Origin: Macrocystis pyrifera
Lineage: Eukaryota; Sar; Phaeophyceae; Laminariales; Laminariaceae
Length of the DNA stretch: 64,000 nt
Direction: 5' to 3'
NCBI GenBank assembly: GCA_031763025.1
Contig: JASSKH010000003.1
Coordinates: 19,190,977 to 19,254,976 of the forward strand
The translations under genes were made by a program, and so were the position numbers. The stretch's first letter is position 1. Each line of letters opens with the position of its first letter. The notes under the pieces are model-generated. The model saw only the letters and a program-made list of their open reading frames with translations. It was not told where the DNA came from and did no database searches. This document shows positions 1-10,137 of this stretch, piece by piece.

Positions 1-112
1 TTAATTTTTTAAGCAAGAAAAAGTCCCTATGAGCATGCACTCGGTGAGACTTGAACCCACGAAATTGATGTTGATAGGCACGCGGACCACCTACCAAGCC
101 ACCGGGGACGTA
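1..112 (-). mobile_element. tRNA-derived SINE, copy 1 (cut by window edge)
   Basis: The minus strand carries the tRNA-like head of the SINE family described at 4344-4652: an A-box-like TGGCTTGGTAGG and a B-box-like stretch followed by the family's AGTGCATGCTCATAGGG junction. Only the head and the start of the body lie in the window; the rest would be to the left of position 1. Confidence 0.8.
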
Positions 113-500
113 TAAAACAAATCGAAAGAGAAAAAGGAAGAGGAAAAAATAAAAGCAAAAAAACTGTCGCGCCTCCCCGCAGGGGGACGTTGTACGGATG
201 TATCTGATAAAAGAACAAAAACACAAAACTTCGGAGAAGGGAAAACACAGGGCCCGAAACCATTTCCATCTCCTACGTGCGGCATTTACCAAACAGGGCC
301 CCAAATATGTTGTTTGGCCTTCAGCGATTTAGACGCCGCAACAATAAGGCGGAAAGCTGTGGCCACGGAAAGCTGCGGCGCCAAGAAGCCATGTTGCCAC
401 AAGCCGCACATCGCCTTCGGCGAGTGTTGCGGGAAACAGCCATTTCAACCAAAAATCTGCGCCAGCGCAACAGCGCAACAGCTATTATTAATAATAATTA

Positions 501-1424
501 ATGGGTTTTTGCCAAAATCAGGTATACCTGGCCACTTTTGTGCCAAAAACAGTTACATACTGAAATCAAGTACAAAACACACACCAGGAGCCCTGCTATT
601 GGCCAAGCTGACATTGTAACTGATTTTGGCACGAAAAGGGCAAGGTACACCTGATATTTTCTATTTTGTCTAGCTTTCAACTGATTTTGGCCAACTTTGA
701 ACCAATCAGAGAGGCCATACGCACACCGTGTTTTCTCTCCGTATACGTCTGCCCTCCCTCGGTTGAAATTCTTCTGTATTGGCGTATAAATTCTGTACTC
801 GTACGTCGTACGTAAAAGTACGTACATACAATGCATACATGCGTGCGCTGGTTTCACTTTGTTTCCTCTGGGGTGTGCAATGTGCTTCAGTTAGTTGTTG
901 TGTGTACTCTTTTGTTTTCTATGTTCACAGCAGTCTTTACAGCACCATGGACACTCGGCGTTTCGTCTGCACCACCCCGCGTCGAGGTGGTCTCAGGTTT
1001 GGTACGGAAAGATAATTTCGTACCGAGCAGGCGGTTCCGCGAGGACAGTCTGGAAGCTTCAAAGCTGTCAACGGGGGGGGGGGCGCCAGAGTAAATACTC
1101 TTGGCGCTCCCGCCGGAAGCTTTAAAGCTGTCAACGGGGGGGGGGCGCCAGAGTAAATACTCTTGGCGCTCCCGCCGTGGCGAAACAAACGAAGCTTATC
1201 AGTAGTGACTCTTTGCAGGTTCAAAAGGAGCCCGTGGTACCTACACCCTGAAGGAAACAAAACACTTCAGATTTTGGAGGCCATGTGGCTTTAGGCGCAT
1301 TCTTTTTTTGTCGGGTTGTCATGGACATCACACCGCTCGTGGCGCGCGTTTTTTACTTGGTTTTAGAATGTACCTGATTTTGGCTCAAACGGATCAGGTA
1401 TACCTGATTTTGGCATTTGCCCAT
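501..1424. mobile_element. Non-autonomous TIR DNA element, 924 bp
   Basis: The two ends are inverted copies of about 30 bp. The left begins ATGGGTTTTTGCCAAAATC and the right, read inverted, begins ATGGGCAAATGCCAAAATC; both then continue AGGTATACCTG. AATTA stands immediately outside each end (496-500 and 1425-1429), a likely 5-bp target-site duplication, although the AT-rich flank makes chance agreement possible. There is no transposase-like frame inside. The interior includes two tandem 63-bp units (1052-1177). The superfamily was not recognised. Fragments resembling the GTACCTG-TTTTTGGC end also occur near 47570-47615. Confidence 0.7.
1052..1177. repeat. Two tandem 63-bp units with internal palindrome
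   Basis: Two nearly identical units follow each other inside the TIR element. Each has a GGAAGCTT(C/T)AAAGC start, a run of about 11 G, and a self-complementary GGCGCCAGAG...CTCTTGGCGC hairpin with a short AT loop. They differ by only one or a few bases, so the duplication is recent. Confidence 0.8.
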
Positions 1425-1459
1425 AATTAATCGTAATGTGTGTGTTCTTATTTCTGCCT

Positions 1460-2821
1460 GTCGACATCCAGCACAACCAGTCAGTGTCCGGGCCCATTCT
1501 TCAATCAGAGATTCAAGCTCTGCTGTTCACTCAAGTACCTACATGTCGACTGGCAGAAAAAACGGTTGAATGTGAAGAACAGAAAACAGAGAGTGATGTG
1601 CATAACCCGGCACCGGTTATTACCGGTTACAACTTTCCGCGGTAGGTTGCATGGAAATTCCCGATTATTTTTTCAGTTCCAGGGGGCCCCTCACTCAGTA
1701 TTGGGGGACCACCCCCCCTGGAGCCCCCTTCACAGCACACACAGCAGCAGCACACAGCACACACAACATCACACACACATCGAGGACTCCACACACACAG
1801 CAGACACAACACATGGCCTCTTCAGCATCTTCCTCTTCCTCTTGGGAGAGGGAAAAGCCGTTGCTTCCATGCACAGAAATATATCTTGCTTGACTGAAAA
1901 TGAAAGAATGATTTGCATCAAGCGTGGCATTGAACGTTGCCAACTGCTTTGTAACGAAGTAAAGAGCAGAAACGAAAGACAGGCAGCAGCAGTGGCTGCA
2001 ACCACACAGCAGCACATCACCGGATACAGCATCAGAAGAGCATACAGCAAGCTGCTTTCAAGCAACAATATTTCCAACATCATACGTTGTTTACCACCCC
2101 GGGGATGGGACGTTTTCGTCCCCGGCAAGCGCGGTTGTAACCGGTAGGTTACATCAAATCCTGATTTGCGGTAATAATCGGTAGGTTACATGGTTCACGC
2201 CGGGTTATGCACATCAGAAGAGAGTAGCAGAGAGACCGCAGATAGGGTAGCAAGGTACCAGGCCGACTAATAGGTTGGACTTTTCTTTGCTACTCGTACC
2301 GCCAACTGCTGCGGCCGTTCGGTATGTATTTTGATTTTTTTTCCCTTGTTATCCTTATGAAAGAAGTACTACATAGTGGGTGGGTGACGAGCGTATTTTG
2401 ACCCACTCACTATTGCTCTTTTTACTTAGTTAAGTGTTCACCGGGATGCATAGTCCCCTTTTTCTTTCTCGTATATTTCCCCTTGCACGTCCCTTTTGGC
2501 TCATGCTCGGGGTAAGTATGTATGTGTCTGAGCTTTGGCTTCCAATTTTATTTATTTATTTGGGATTCTTCTCCTTTTCTTTTTCTTTTTCTTGTTTTTT
2601 TCGGTTTGGTTTCTTCGTTGCTTCTCCTTCTTTATGGTGTATTTTGGTTGCTGGCGTATGTATGTATGTTGTGTCGGCCGCACCTAGCGCGAAGGCATGG
2701 TATTGCGTAGGCTATTAATGCATTACGGTGTGTTATCTCTGTGTCGTAGTCTGTGACCATAGAGCTCGTATCTTTCTAGGGTGAAGAATCAGCACGGACA
2801 CTGGGCTTGCTGGATGTCGAC
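1460..2821. repeat. Inverted-repeat element with a second element nested inside
   Basis: Positions 1460-1502 and 2783-2821 are inverted copies of about 40 bp with one 4-base indel, both starting GTCGACATCCAGCA. Inside lies a second pair of inverted ends, 1594-1610 and 2199-2215, each reading GATGTGCATAACCCGGC, with related subterminal motifs built on ACCGGTTA and GGTAGGTTACAT. A direct repeat around AACGGTT(G/T)AATGTGAAG at 1569 and 2832 also links the outer ends. No clear target-site duplication was found for either, and no coding frame. I interpret this as one non-autonomous element inserted in another. Confidence 0.5.
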
Positions 2822-3658
2822 GAGTAGAAGAACGGTTTAATGTGAAGAACACACACACACACACATCACTGATTAATATTAATAGTAAGCAGAGACAATA
2901 TCCAACAGGTATGAACCAGAGGCTGATGAATCCTGCGCAGAACTGAAGAACTGCAGAACTGCTGTGTATGAAGCCAAAACATGAAACAGATACTCACACG
3001 AATGAAAACAAATGTCTTGGATATCGTACCGTAAATACCTTCGGTACGATATCGGGCATTTTCGCTTCATTTCCCATCAAAATATACCAATAAAATGGGC
3101 CATTACACTCGGCCGTGTCTATTAAATAGTGTTTTACTGATGTGTACTCGTAGACGTGTGGGCAAAATGAAATTTTGTGTTCAATGTTATCAAGTTTTTT
3201 TTAAGGTCAGCTGATCAACCCGTGTCGCCAAGTCAGTGGTATTAATAGCGTTTTAGGACATCGCACACACACGCAAGTGCCCCATAAACAAACTAGGTAC
3301 AGCAGTAGATCGTATTAATATTTATATTAAGAGTACGTCATGATGTCTACGGTATCGGGGTCTATGTCGACATCGGGGTCTATGTCGACCACGTCATTGC
3401 TTGCGGCAGACGCAGCCGCCCTCCCTCGCGGACGAGCTGTTTGTGAAAAATCCACCTGCTGTGAGGTTGCTTTTGTGGTGCTGTGTGCTGTGCGCTGTGC
3501 GCTGCGTGCTGCGGCGGGTGGGTGCCTAGGCTTTGTGTCAGGGGGTTCCGTGCGGATCTTGTTGATGTTGTTGCTGTTCGCCACAACAGACAATACAACG
3601 CAGTCCGTGGTTGCAGGACAGGCTCCATTTTTTTTCGTTTTGTTTTTTTTTTCATCAT

Positions 3659-3966
3659 CACTTTTACTTTCCAGCCTAATTCGTAGGAGGTTTTACCCTC
3701 GACGATCTTCTGGACAAGCCGTGGTCACAGGTGTCGTGTCCCTTCTCCCCCCCGGTACGTGCCTTTAGTTTTTGTCGCGCATTGGGTTCAGCATCCCCAC
3801 TGCTCGTCGATTTTCATCGAATGTAGCTAACTCACGCTCTCGCGCTTTCTGCTAATCAATTTTTTATGCAAGAAAAAGTCCGTACGAGCATGCACTCGGT
3901 GAGACTTGAACCCACGAAATTGATCTTGATAGGCACGCGGACCACCTACCAAGCCACGGGGACGCC
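3659..3966 (-). mobile_element. tRNA-derived SINE, copy 2
   Basis: Nearly full-length minus-strand copy of the 4344-4652 SINE. It reads from the tRNA-like head at 3966 down to the conserved 3' end near 3659, where a T-rich stretch on the plus strand (A-rich on the SINE strand) follows. It differs from copy 3 by scattered substitutions only. Confidence 0.85.
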
Positions 3967-4109
3967 AATAACTCTTACCGACTCCGTCCCGAAATATAGG
4001 TACTACTTATATATTAATATTAAATATAAAATTTCCTTATAATTAGGGACAGAGTGGTACATACTGGCTGTGGGTGGTTTCACTACACTGCTGTGCTGTG
4101 TGGGCGGTT

Positions 4110-4205
4110 TTATCGAATTATAGTATCGTATCGAAATATCGTATCGTATCGAAAAGCCTAAATCCATACGATACTCGATACGATATGATACGATACGATA
4201 TCCAA
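4110..4205. repeat. Degenerate ATCGTATCGA satellite
   Basis: A short low-complexity tract made of CGTATCGAAATAT/ACGATACGAT variants in both orientations. It can fold on itself and has no coding content. Confidence 0.6.
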
Positions 4206-4343
4206 CAACTATTATTATAGTTGAAACCGCTATGAATACGTCCGCAGCACGTATCGTATCATCCACACACTGCTTGTCACCAGATCAGATTACCACAGAC
4301 CAGACACCTTGCTGCCTGTCTGTGCTTTGGCGTGTCGTATACC

Positions 4344-4652
4344 GGCGTCCCCGGTGGCTTGGTAGGTGGTCCGCGTGCCTGTCAAGATCAATTTCGTGGG
4401 TTCAAGTCCCACCGAGTGCATGCTCATAGGGACTTTTTCTTGCATAAAAAATTGATAAGCGGAAAGCGCGAAAGCGTGAGTTGGCTACATTCGATGAAAA
4501 TCGACGAGCAGGGGGAATGCTGAACCCTATGCGCGACAAAAATAAAGGCACGTACCGGGGGGGAGAAGGGACGACACCTGTGACCACGGCTTGTCCAGAA
4601 GATCGTCGAGGGTAAAACCTCCTACGAGTGGGCTGGGAAGTAAAAGTGATGG
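4344..4652 (+). mobile_element. tRNA-derived SINE, copy 3 (reference copy)
   Basis: This copy defines the family. The 5' head of about 75 bp resembles a tRNA gene: A box TGGCTTGGTAGG, and B box GGTTCAAGTCC inside a perfect 5-bp T-arm stem (GTGGG/CCCAC) with a 7-base loop. These match the internal RNA polymerase III promoter of tRNA genes. A family-specific body of about 230 bp follows and ends AAGTAAAAGTGATGGA, then a (TA)n tract to about 4671. There is no coding capacity. Seven copies occur in this window, in both orientations and with different tails (TA, A-rich, poly-A), as expected for LINE-driven retroposition. The partner LINE is not in the window. Confidence 0.9.
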
Positions 4653-4936
4653 ATATATATATATATATATACTGTTGTATGAAGACTTCGAAACTTCGGT
4701 GCCGACGTTCTTCATAAATACTGCTTTCAACAAAATGAAAATGTACGAAGCAGCATTGATTGGTAATCGTGCGGAGCACCCTACCTTCGATGTGCTGGTT
4801 TGTTTTGGTCCATCCTTGCCTTGCGACACGCATGGGACACAGGGCACAGGCAACCCCTGCCGCGGGGTCGATATAGAAGGTGCCGGCAGTAGTACAGCAG
4901 TAGCAGCAGCAGTATACTATTAATATTAATAGTTAG

Positions 4937-5026
4937 TTCTTTTGGAGTTGCAGTGCTGTTTTGGGAACAAACCATACAAATTCTAAGTAGTTTGTCCCCA
5001 ACACGGGACTGCAGCCCTAAAAGGGG
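4937..5026. mobile_element. 100-bp MITE family A, copy 1
   Basis: Diverged member of a palindromic family whose consensus arms read roughly CCCTTTTAGTACTGCAGTCC on each side, joined by GTTTTGGGGACAAA and AAGTAGTTTGTCCCC. The right arm is better kept here than the left. Confidence 0.65.
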
Positions 5027-5122
5027 GCGAGATCCACGGAGTCGGGCAACTTGATCATCAGCAGTAAAAAAAGTACCAGACATACTATTACTACAGCAGC
5101 AGCAGTTGTACATGGATGTTCT

Positions 5123-5378
5123 GCCATAAAAAATGACTATTAGAAAGCGCGAGCGTGAGTCATGAATAGAATACCTTCCACAGCAGTGGTAGCAATATGA
5201 ATAGCATTCATTCGATGAAAATCGACGAGCAGTGGGAACGCTGAACCCTACGAGTATGCGCGAGAAAAATGACAAGGCACGTACCGGGGGGGAAGAAGGG
5301 ATCACACCTGTGACCACGGCTTGTCCAGAAGATCGCTGAGGGTGAAACTTCTCCTCCTACGAACTGGAAAGAAAAGTG
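5123..5378 (+). mobile_element. tRNA-derived SINE, copy 4 (headless)
   Basis: This copy lacks the tRNA-like head and starts in the region just after it. The body is interrupted by about 45 unrelated bases near 5165-5210 and is more diverged than copies 2, 3, 6 and 7, so it is probably an older 5'-truncated insertion. Confidence 0.7.
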
Positions 5379-5570
5379 GTGTACATAAAAAAAAGAAGAT
5401 GGATACTGGTACAGCATTTGGGAACTGGAGACTTCGTCAAGCGAAAGTGGCGACAGAGTTTCTTCGTTTGTCGTTGGTGTCGTACCTTGCCGTACATACT
5501 CTGCTGCTGCATGATGAATATAGCTGTGTTTATTGATATTATTGCAGAGAGCAAAGCGATTCAATTCTCT

Positions 5571-6200
5571 CTACTGCTGTGCACGCCTGCCGCCCCCTGA
5601 GCCCACTGACGAACGTACCGAGTCGCAGGCGATGCCCTCCACGCTGTCCACCATGAGATGCACGTCCTCCGTCATGGGCTGCCGCAGACCCTTCAATCCA
5701 GCGCAGTCCGTGATCGATGTGGATACCATAACATCTTGAGACTGCTTACCGGCACACTGAGGCGGAGCCATCGTTTCCAAGGCATGGGCCAAAGGCGTCG
5801 TCAGTGACTGAAGCCTCGGGCCGGCAAAGACTACAAGGTACAGCTGCAGCGTATGCGGCCACATCTATTGGTCGCGGTGGTGTCTGGAGCGGCCTCCCTC
5901 TTCTCTGCGCATCTCAGGAGCTTCGAGCTTTGTTAGAGGCCGACAGTGCTGCTGTGGTGCGCAAAGAGGAATTGTGAGAGGTCGTGCTGTGGGACACAGG
6001 TGGAAAAGCTAAAGTGCAGTGTCACAGGCGGATCAATCTTTGGATTGGATGCGCCGCTTACCCGAACGGGAATATAAAAACGCGGCACGATCAGAAACGA
6101 AACGAAACGCCGCATGATTTTGGTCGTCTGCGCAAGCGATTGCCTTTGATGTAGCATGAGGCCGCGACGACGGAGGTGGAGGCTTCCGACGAGCTGGGGC
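5571..6200 (-). other. Unresolved minus-strand coding-like stretch
   Basis: An open minus-strand frame from 5864 to 5571 has protein-like composition (Ser, Asp, Val rich, few low-complexity runs), and a second open minus frame runs 6157-5933. I cannot join them by convincing splice sites and recognise no domain. It may be a decayed gene fragment or chance. Confidence 0.2.
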
Positions 6201-6552
6201 AGTCCACTGACTGTAGCGTTCCTTGACTGGTGATGCTAGTGGTTTTCTGGTGCCCTCAGACCTGTCGTGTACCTTGCCTTGGTCGCTCTCATCCGGAAGA
6301 ATTAAAAGAACACCAAGACACGGGTTTTACGAACAAACCTGCGAGTTCCTACATACCAGGTACCGTTCAAGTAGCAGCGGAGTCGGCGGCGGAGTCGTAG
6401 CATTCAAAGGCTACACAGAGAAACGATCGCGTTGCAAAAAACACCATCTACGCACGACAGCAACCTGGCCAACCACCTATAATTAGAAAGGCGTTCTAGC
6501 GTATCAGTCATGGTGGCCAGGAGAGGATCCGTTTCCGCGACGGGGGGGGCCC

Positions 6553-6783
6553 ATGCTCAATCCGTCGGTCGAACCCACGGCTCGGCGCGAGTCCGCGCAA
6601 TTTAGACGAGACTCTGGAAACGGGATGCCGCAACACTCGGCACCTCGGAGCTCACAAGACCGCGACCAAGGCGGTGACGTGGAGGATGGCGGAAGCGTTA
6701 CTTCCTTGCCAAATGCGTCGGATGTCGCATCTAGCGTGGCTGCGGTGGATGCACGCAACCAACGCCGGAGTATCGGGCTTCAG
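6553..6783 (+). CDS. Possible upstream exon of the EF-hand gene
   Basis: An open frame rich in Ser, Arg, Gln and Asp ends exactly at CAG|GTATGT, a strong donor (phase 0). ATG at 6553 could start it, but it may begin further upstream. Its polar, disordered composition is like the N-terminal part of the gene that follows. Membership in that gene is inferred from strand, spacing and phase only. Confidence 0.4.
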
Positions 6784-7590
6784 GTATGTCGCTATGCGTA
6801 CACTGTATGCACTCGTAGGTTAGTTCATACTTCAGACATATAATACCCGTACACGTGTGCTTCTTGTCGTATGTACTTGTACTGGTATCTGGTAGGTTGC
6901 AGTTTTTACCAGTCAGTATGTCGTCTCGACGAGTGCTCTTGTTGGTTGTATCTGTTTTCACTGATGTACTCGTAGATTTGGCATGAGCTAGAAGCGCGAG
7001 AACTCTACGTAGGGCCTTGCCTACTCTGGTACCAGTTAACTGGTGTGGTATGTATGTTCGTTGATTCACGGTACTAGTGGAGTCCAGTTTCATTATTTAA
7101 CCCGAGGCGGCAACTATAAGGGTGGATCTGCTCTCACCCCTCTCCTGTCCAGACGCGCGCCTTGTTTTTTCTCTCAGGCACAGCAACATTGAGTCGAGTA
7201 CTCCCAACGATCGAAGTACGCCTACGCGCGTTCATACTCGTCGACGTTATCTACAGACGCCCCACGTAGAGCTTTAGCGTTCCACGTACTTTAAATAGGT
7301 ACTCGTTGTAGACACGGGATTTGTCGTCGAAAAATCATGACCATACGTACGGATACTTATACTTAGGGGTAACCGCAGTGTTGTCTATTAAGCACGAACA
7401 AACGGCAAGACCGGCTGTACATCGTACATGGTCAGAAGGACGCTATACACTGCTCATCTAACGACCTTCCCATTTCGCGTCAAGCACCACCAACGCTACG
7501 TGCGTGCCCGTGCGTGTGCCACGCCCATCGTTGTTTGTGCTTCACTTGACTTGCGTCGTATGATAAAAGAGACTGAGTGTTAACGATCAT

Positions 7591-7735
7591 ATGAAGGAGT
7601 CGCTCGTCCTAGCCCAAGAGGCTATCGCCCAGAACGACGGTACGGCAATCAAGACCACGGGGCTTGAGAAACTTCAGGACATCATGACCGAGGCGAAAGA
7701 AAAGGCGAGATCAATGCCGAGACGAGTCGAACTCA
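7591..7735 (+). CDS. Possible second upstream exon of the EF-hand gene
   Basis: About 45 codons of Ala/Glu/Lys-rich helical sequence (residues such as LVLAQEAIAQND, then KLQDIMTEAKEKA). It could start at ATG 7591 or be entered in phase 0 after ATGAAG at 7596. I see no strong donor at its right edge, so its end is uncertain. It may be a short helical or coiled-coil segment upstream of the EF-hand protein. Confidence 0.35.
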
Positions 7736-7829
7736 CAAAGTCTATCTATATTGTCAGAAGAAATGGCATACAGCAGTACTGCTATAGTGCTGTACCCCGC
7801 CAGCGCCGACTGATACAGATGTAGGCTAC

Positions 7830-9170
7830 TGTATTAGCAGTAGTTTTTATTCCGCCTACGAAATCAACCCCGTCAAATACGACTCTGAGTTACTCGTATC
7901 TCGAGACACACTTAGTGGTGATCTCGATCCGCACTTAGCGGTGGTTTGTAGAAAGGCGGCGTGATACGTACAGTGTGTTGCTTGCTTTATCACGCCAATA
8001 TAAGGCTCGGATTATTGGATTAATCTGGTCGGTTGTCCTTCGTCCATGGTAAGCTTAAGCGCAGTGGACACCTACACCACACTCATTCAGCGTATTATTG
8101 TATTAGAACAAGGACATATCCGTGCGTTCGGCGTCGGACTACGTGCATGCTTGCTAGTATATAGTGACAAACTCTAGTCGGAAATTGGATCTCCCTTTGA
8201 CATTCGCGTCAGGGTTCAAAACTGGGCTTATGTTACTGAGTGAGACCAAGATACATGTCAGCACACTGTCCTTGCCTCTACTAAAGCGATTGCATTGCTC
8301 TGCTCTTCTCACTATGGTGTTGGCCATCTCGGCAAAACCCTCGAGTTTGCGTTGCAGAAAATCCAAGCTACTCACGCCTTGAATACCAACAGTGCTTCCG
8401 ATACAATAAGCTTGCTGCACGCAACGCTGCGGCTTCACGTCTCCACGTGCACACATCGATATACTATCGAAGCCGAACCCGCATCAACAGATGAAAAAGA
8501 TATCTTAGTAGCACATCGGCGGGGGCAGCTGCACTTGATCGCAAGCATCGTGCACTCTACTATCGCAACAGCTATCGTGTGGACGGTTCTAGTATTTTGT
8601 ACTACTGCTGTAGATGCGCAAGTCCAGCCCTGGGAGCATAGTGCGTTACCGCTTGGTCTTGAACCTGACGGGGAACGATACACGATATACACAAACGCAT
8701 GCACACCATCCAATACTTGTTACCATTCCGGGATAGGAGCAGAGTCGGGGTGAAGCCCTAGCGCAAAGCGAGATCGTTTTCCATGCCTTACACAGAAAAA
8801 ACGTTAATTTTCTGCGAACAACGCCTGTTGCCGACATTTACCATGTCGTCTTGGGCATGCTGCTTGCAGTACGTACCCGCCTTGTTGACGTCCAGGGGAC
8901 AATATTTGCCATGCCTTCAGAGGATATTCGACATTTTTCACATCGAAGTGTTTGTGTTCTGGTTTTGCCGCCGACCTTGGACAGGGGCTCGGGGCAAGCA
9001 AGCTCTTCCACTTTTTCTTGGCCCAATCCGAGTTATCAGACAGACGCGGCTCTACTCGCAGCATCTTGGGACTACTGGAAAAGCCTGCTCTCGTTCCGGA
9101 GGCAGCCGAGTTCGGGGATGGTTCGGTGAACACCAGCGCCTGCCGCTTTCGTCGTCGTTGATTTTTGGTA
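7830..9170. other. Stretch without a supported gene
   Basis: Open frames at 8295-8753 (+), 8851-9129 (+) and 8804-9133 (-) overlap one another. The 8851-9129 frame has protein-like composition, but the opposite strand looks equally plausible and no splice sites decide between them. I make no gene call here. Confidence 0.3.
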
Positions 9171-9171
9171 T

Positions 9172-9447
9172 TCGAAGTATTGTGATAGTGTGATAGTGTG
9201 ATAGTGTGACATTGGGATAATGTAACAACGTGGTTTCGTGATGTTGTGGTGATATGTCAATATGATAATGTTGGTAATATGACAATTTTGAGAATACTTG
9301 TATGAAAATGAAAATCTGATGGTGTGATATTGTGGTAATGTGGTATTGTGATCATGTGGTAATGTTTTAATGTAATAATGCGATAATGTCGTATTGTGAT
9401 CATGTGGTAACATCGTAGTGTGATAGTGTGGTGATGCGATAATGTAG
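9172..9447. repeat. Degenerate GATNNTGTG array 1
   Basis: Roughly thirty head-to-tail 8-11-bp units of the form GATAGTGTG / GTAATGTG. The units drift in length and sequence, so this is an old micro/minisatellite. It lies between possible exons of the EF-hand gene. Confidence 0.85.
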
Positions 9448-9930
9448 TACAAACGTTGACGTCGTCGTTGACATTCTCACTGGCGTTCGAATGAAGGGAA
9501 TGACGCAACACAACATGCTCAATCAGGGTTATTTTAGGCATTACAGACACTTTTGCGTGTCAATGAGACCATTTTTCTCGAGATACTGTGTATTAGTTCA
9601 TAAACAACAACTCGGTACATCCAGCAAACAATGTATCGGTAAAGCTATACGTTACAGCGAACCGCCAATGTCAGGTGCCATCTACATATGATTACAGTTT
9701 ACGAAGTAGAGCTGTGCATTTCCCATAAATCATTGTTTCGGTTGTTGTAACTCCCACCACATGCGACCGCGACACCTGAAAATAAATGCTCCAATCGTGT
9801 AATCGTGAAATCATATGGAGAAATTGACGGCTAGACCAGCGCAACCATCGCCCTTGGAGTTTCCCTTTCCACCCAACAAGTCCCAGGGGAATCACCTTTT
9901 CTACACACTTAAACACGCATTGTGTGTGAT

Positions 9931-10120
9931 GTTGCAGTATTGTGATGATGTGATATCGGGATAATGTGATATTGTGATCTTGTGATGCTGTGATAATATG
10001 ATATTTTGATAATATGATAATGTGACTATGTGATGATACGTATGATGATGTGATATTGTGTCAATGTGATGATATGATGATATGATAATGTGACAATATG
10101 ACCATGTGAGCATGTGATAA
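9931..10120. repeat. Degenerate GATNNTGTG array 2
   Basis: Same unit type as the array at 9172-9447, about 480 bp further on. It runs to within 20 bp of the splice acceptor at 10137, so the acceptor has an unusually purine-rich context. Confidence 0.85.
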
Positions 10121-10137
10121 ACGTAATCCTGTGATAG

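Noticed and set aside
8295-8753. 152-codon plus-strand frame as a retroelement polymerase fragment
   Set aside because: No reverse transcriptase, RNase H or integrase motif could be found; no paired long terminal repeats in the window.
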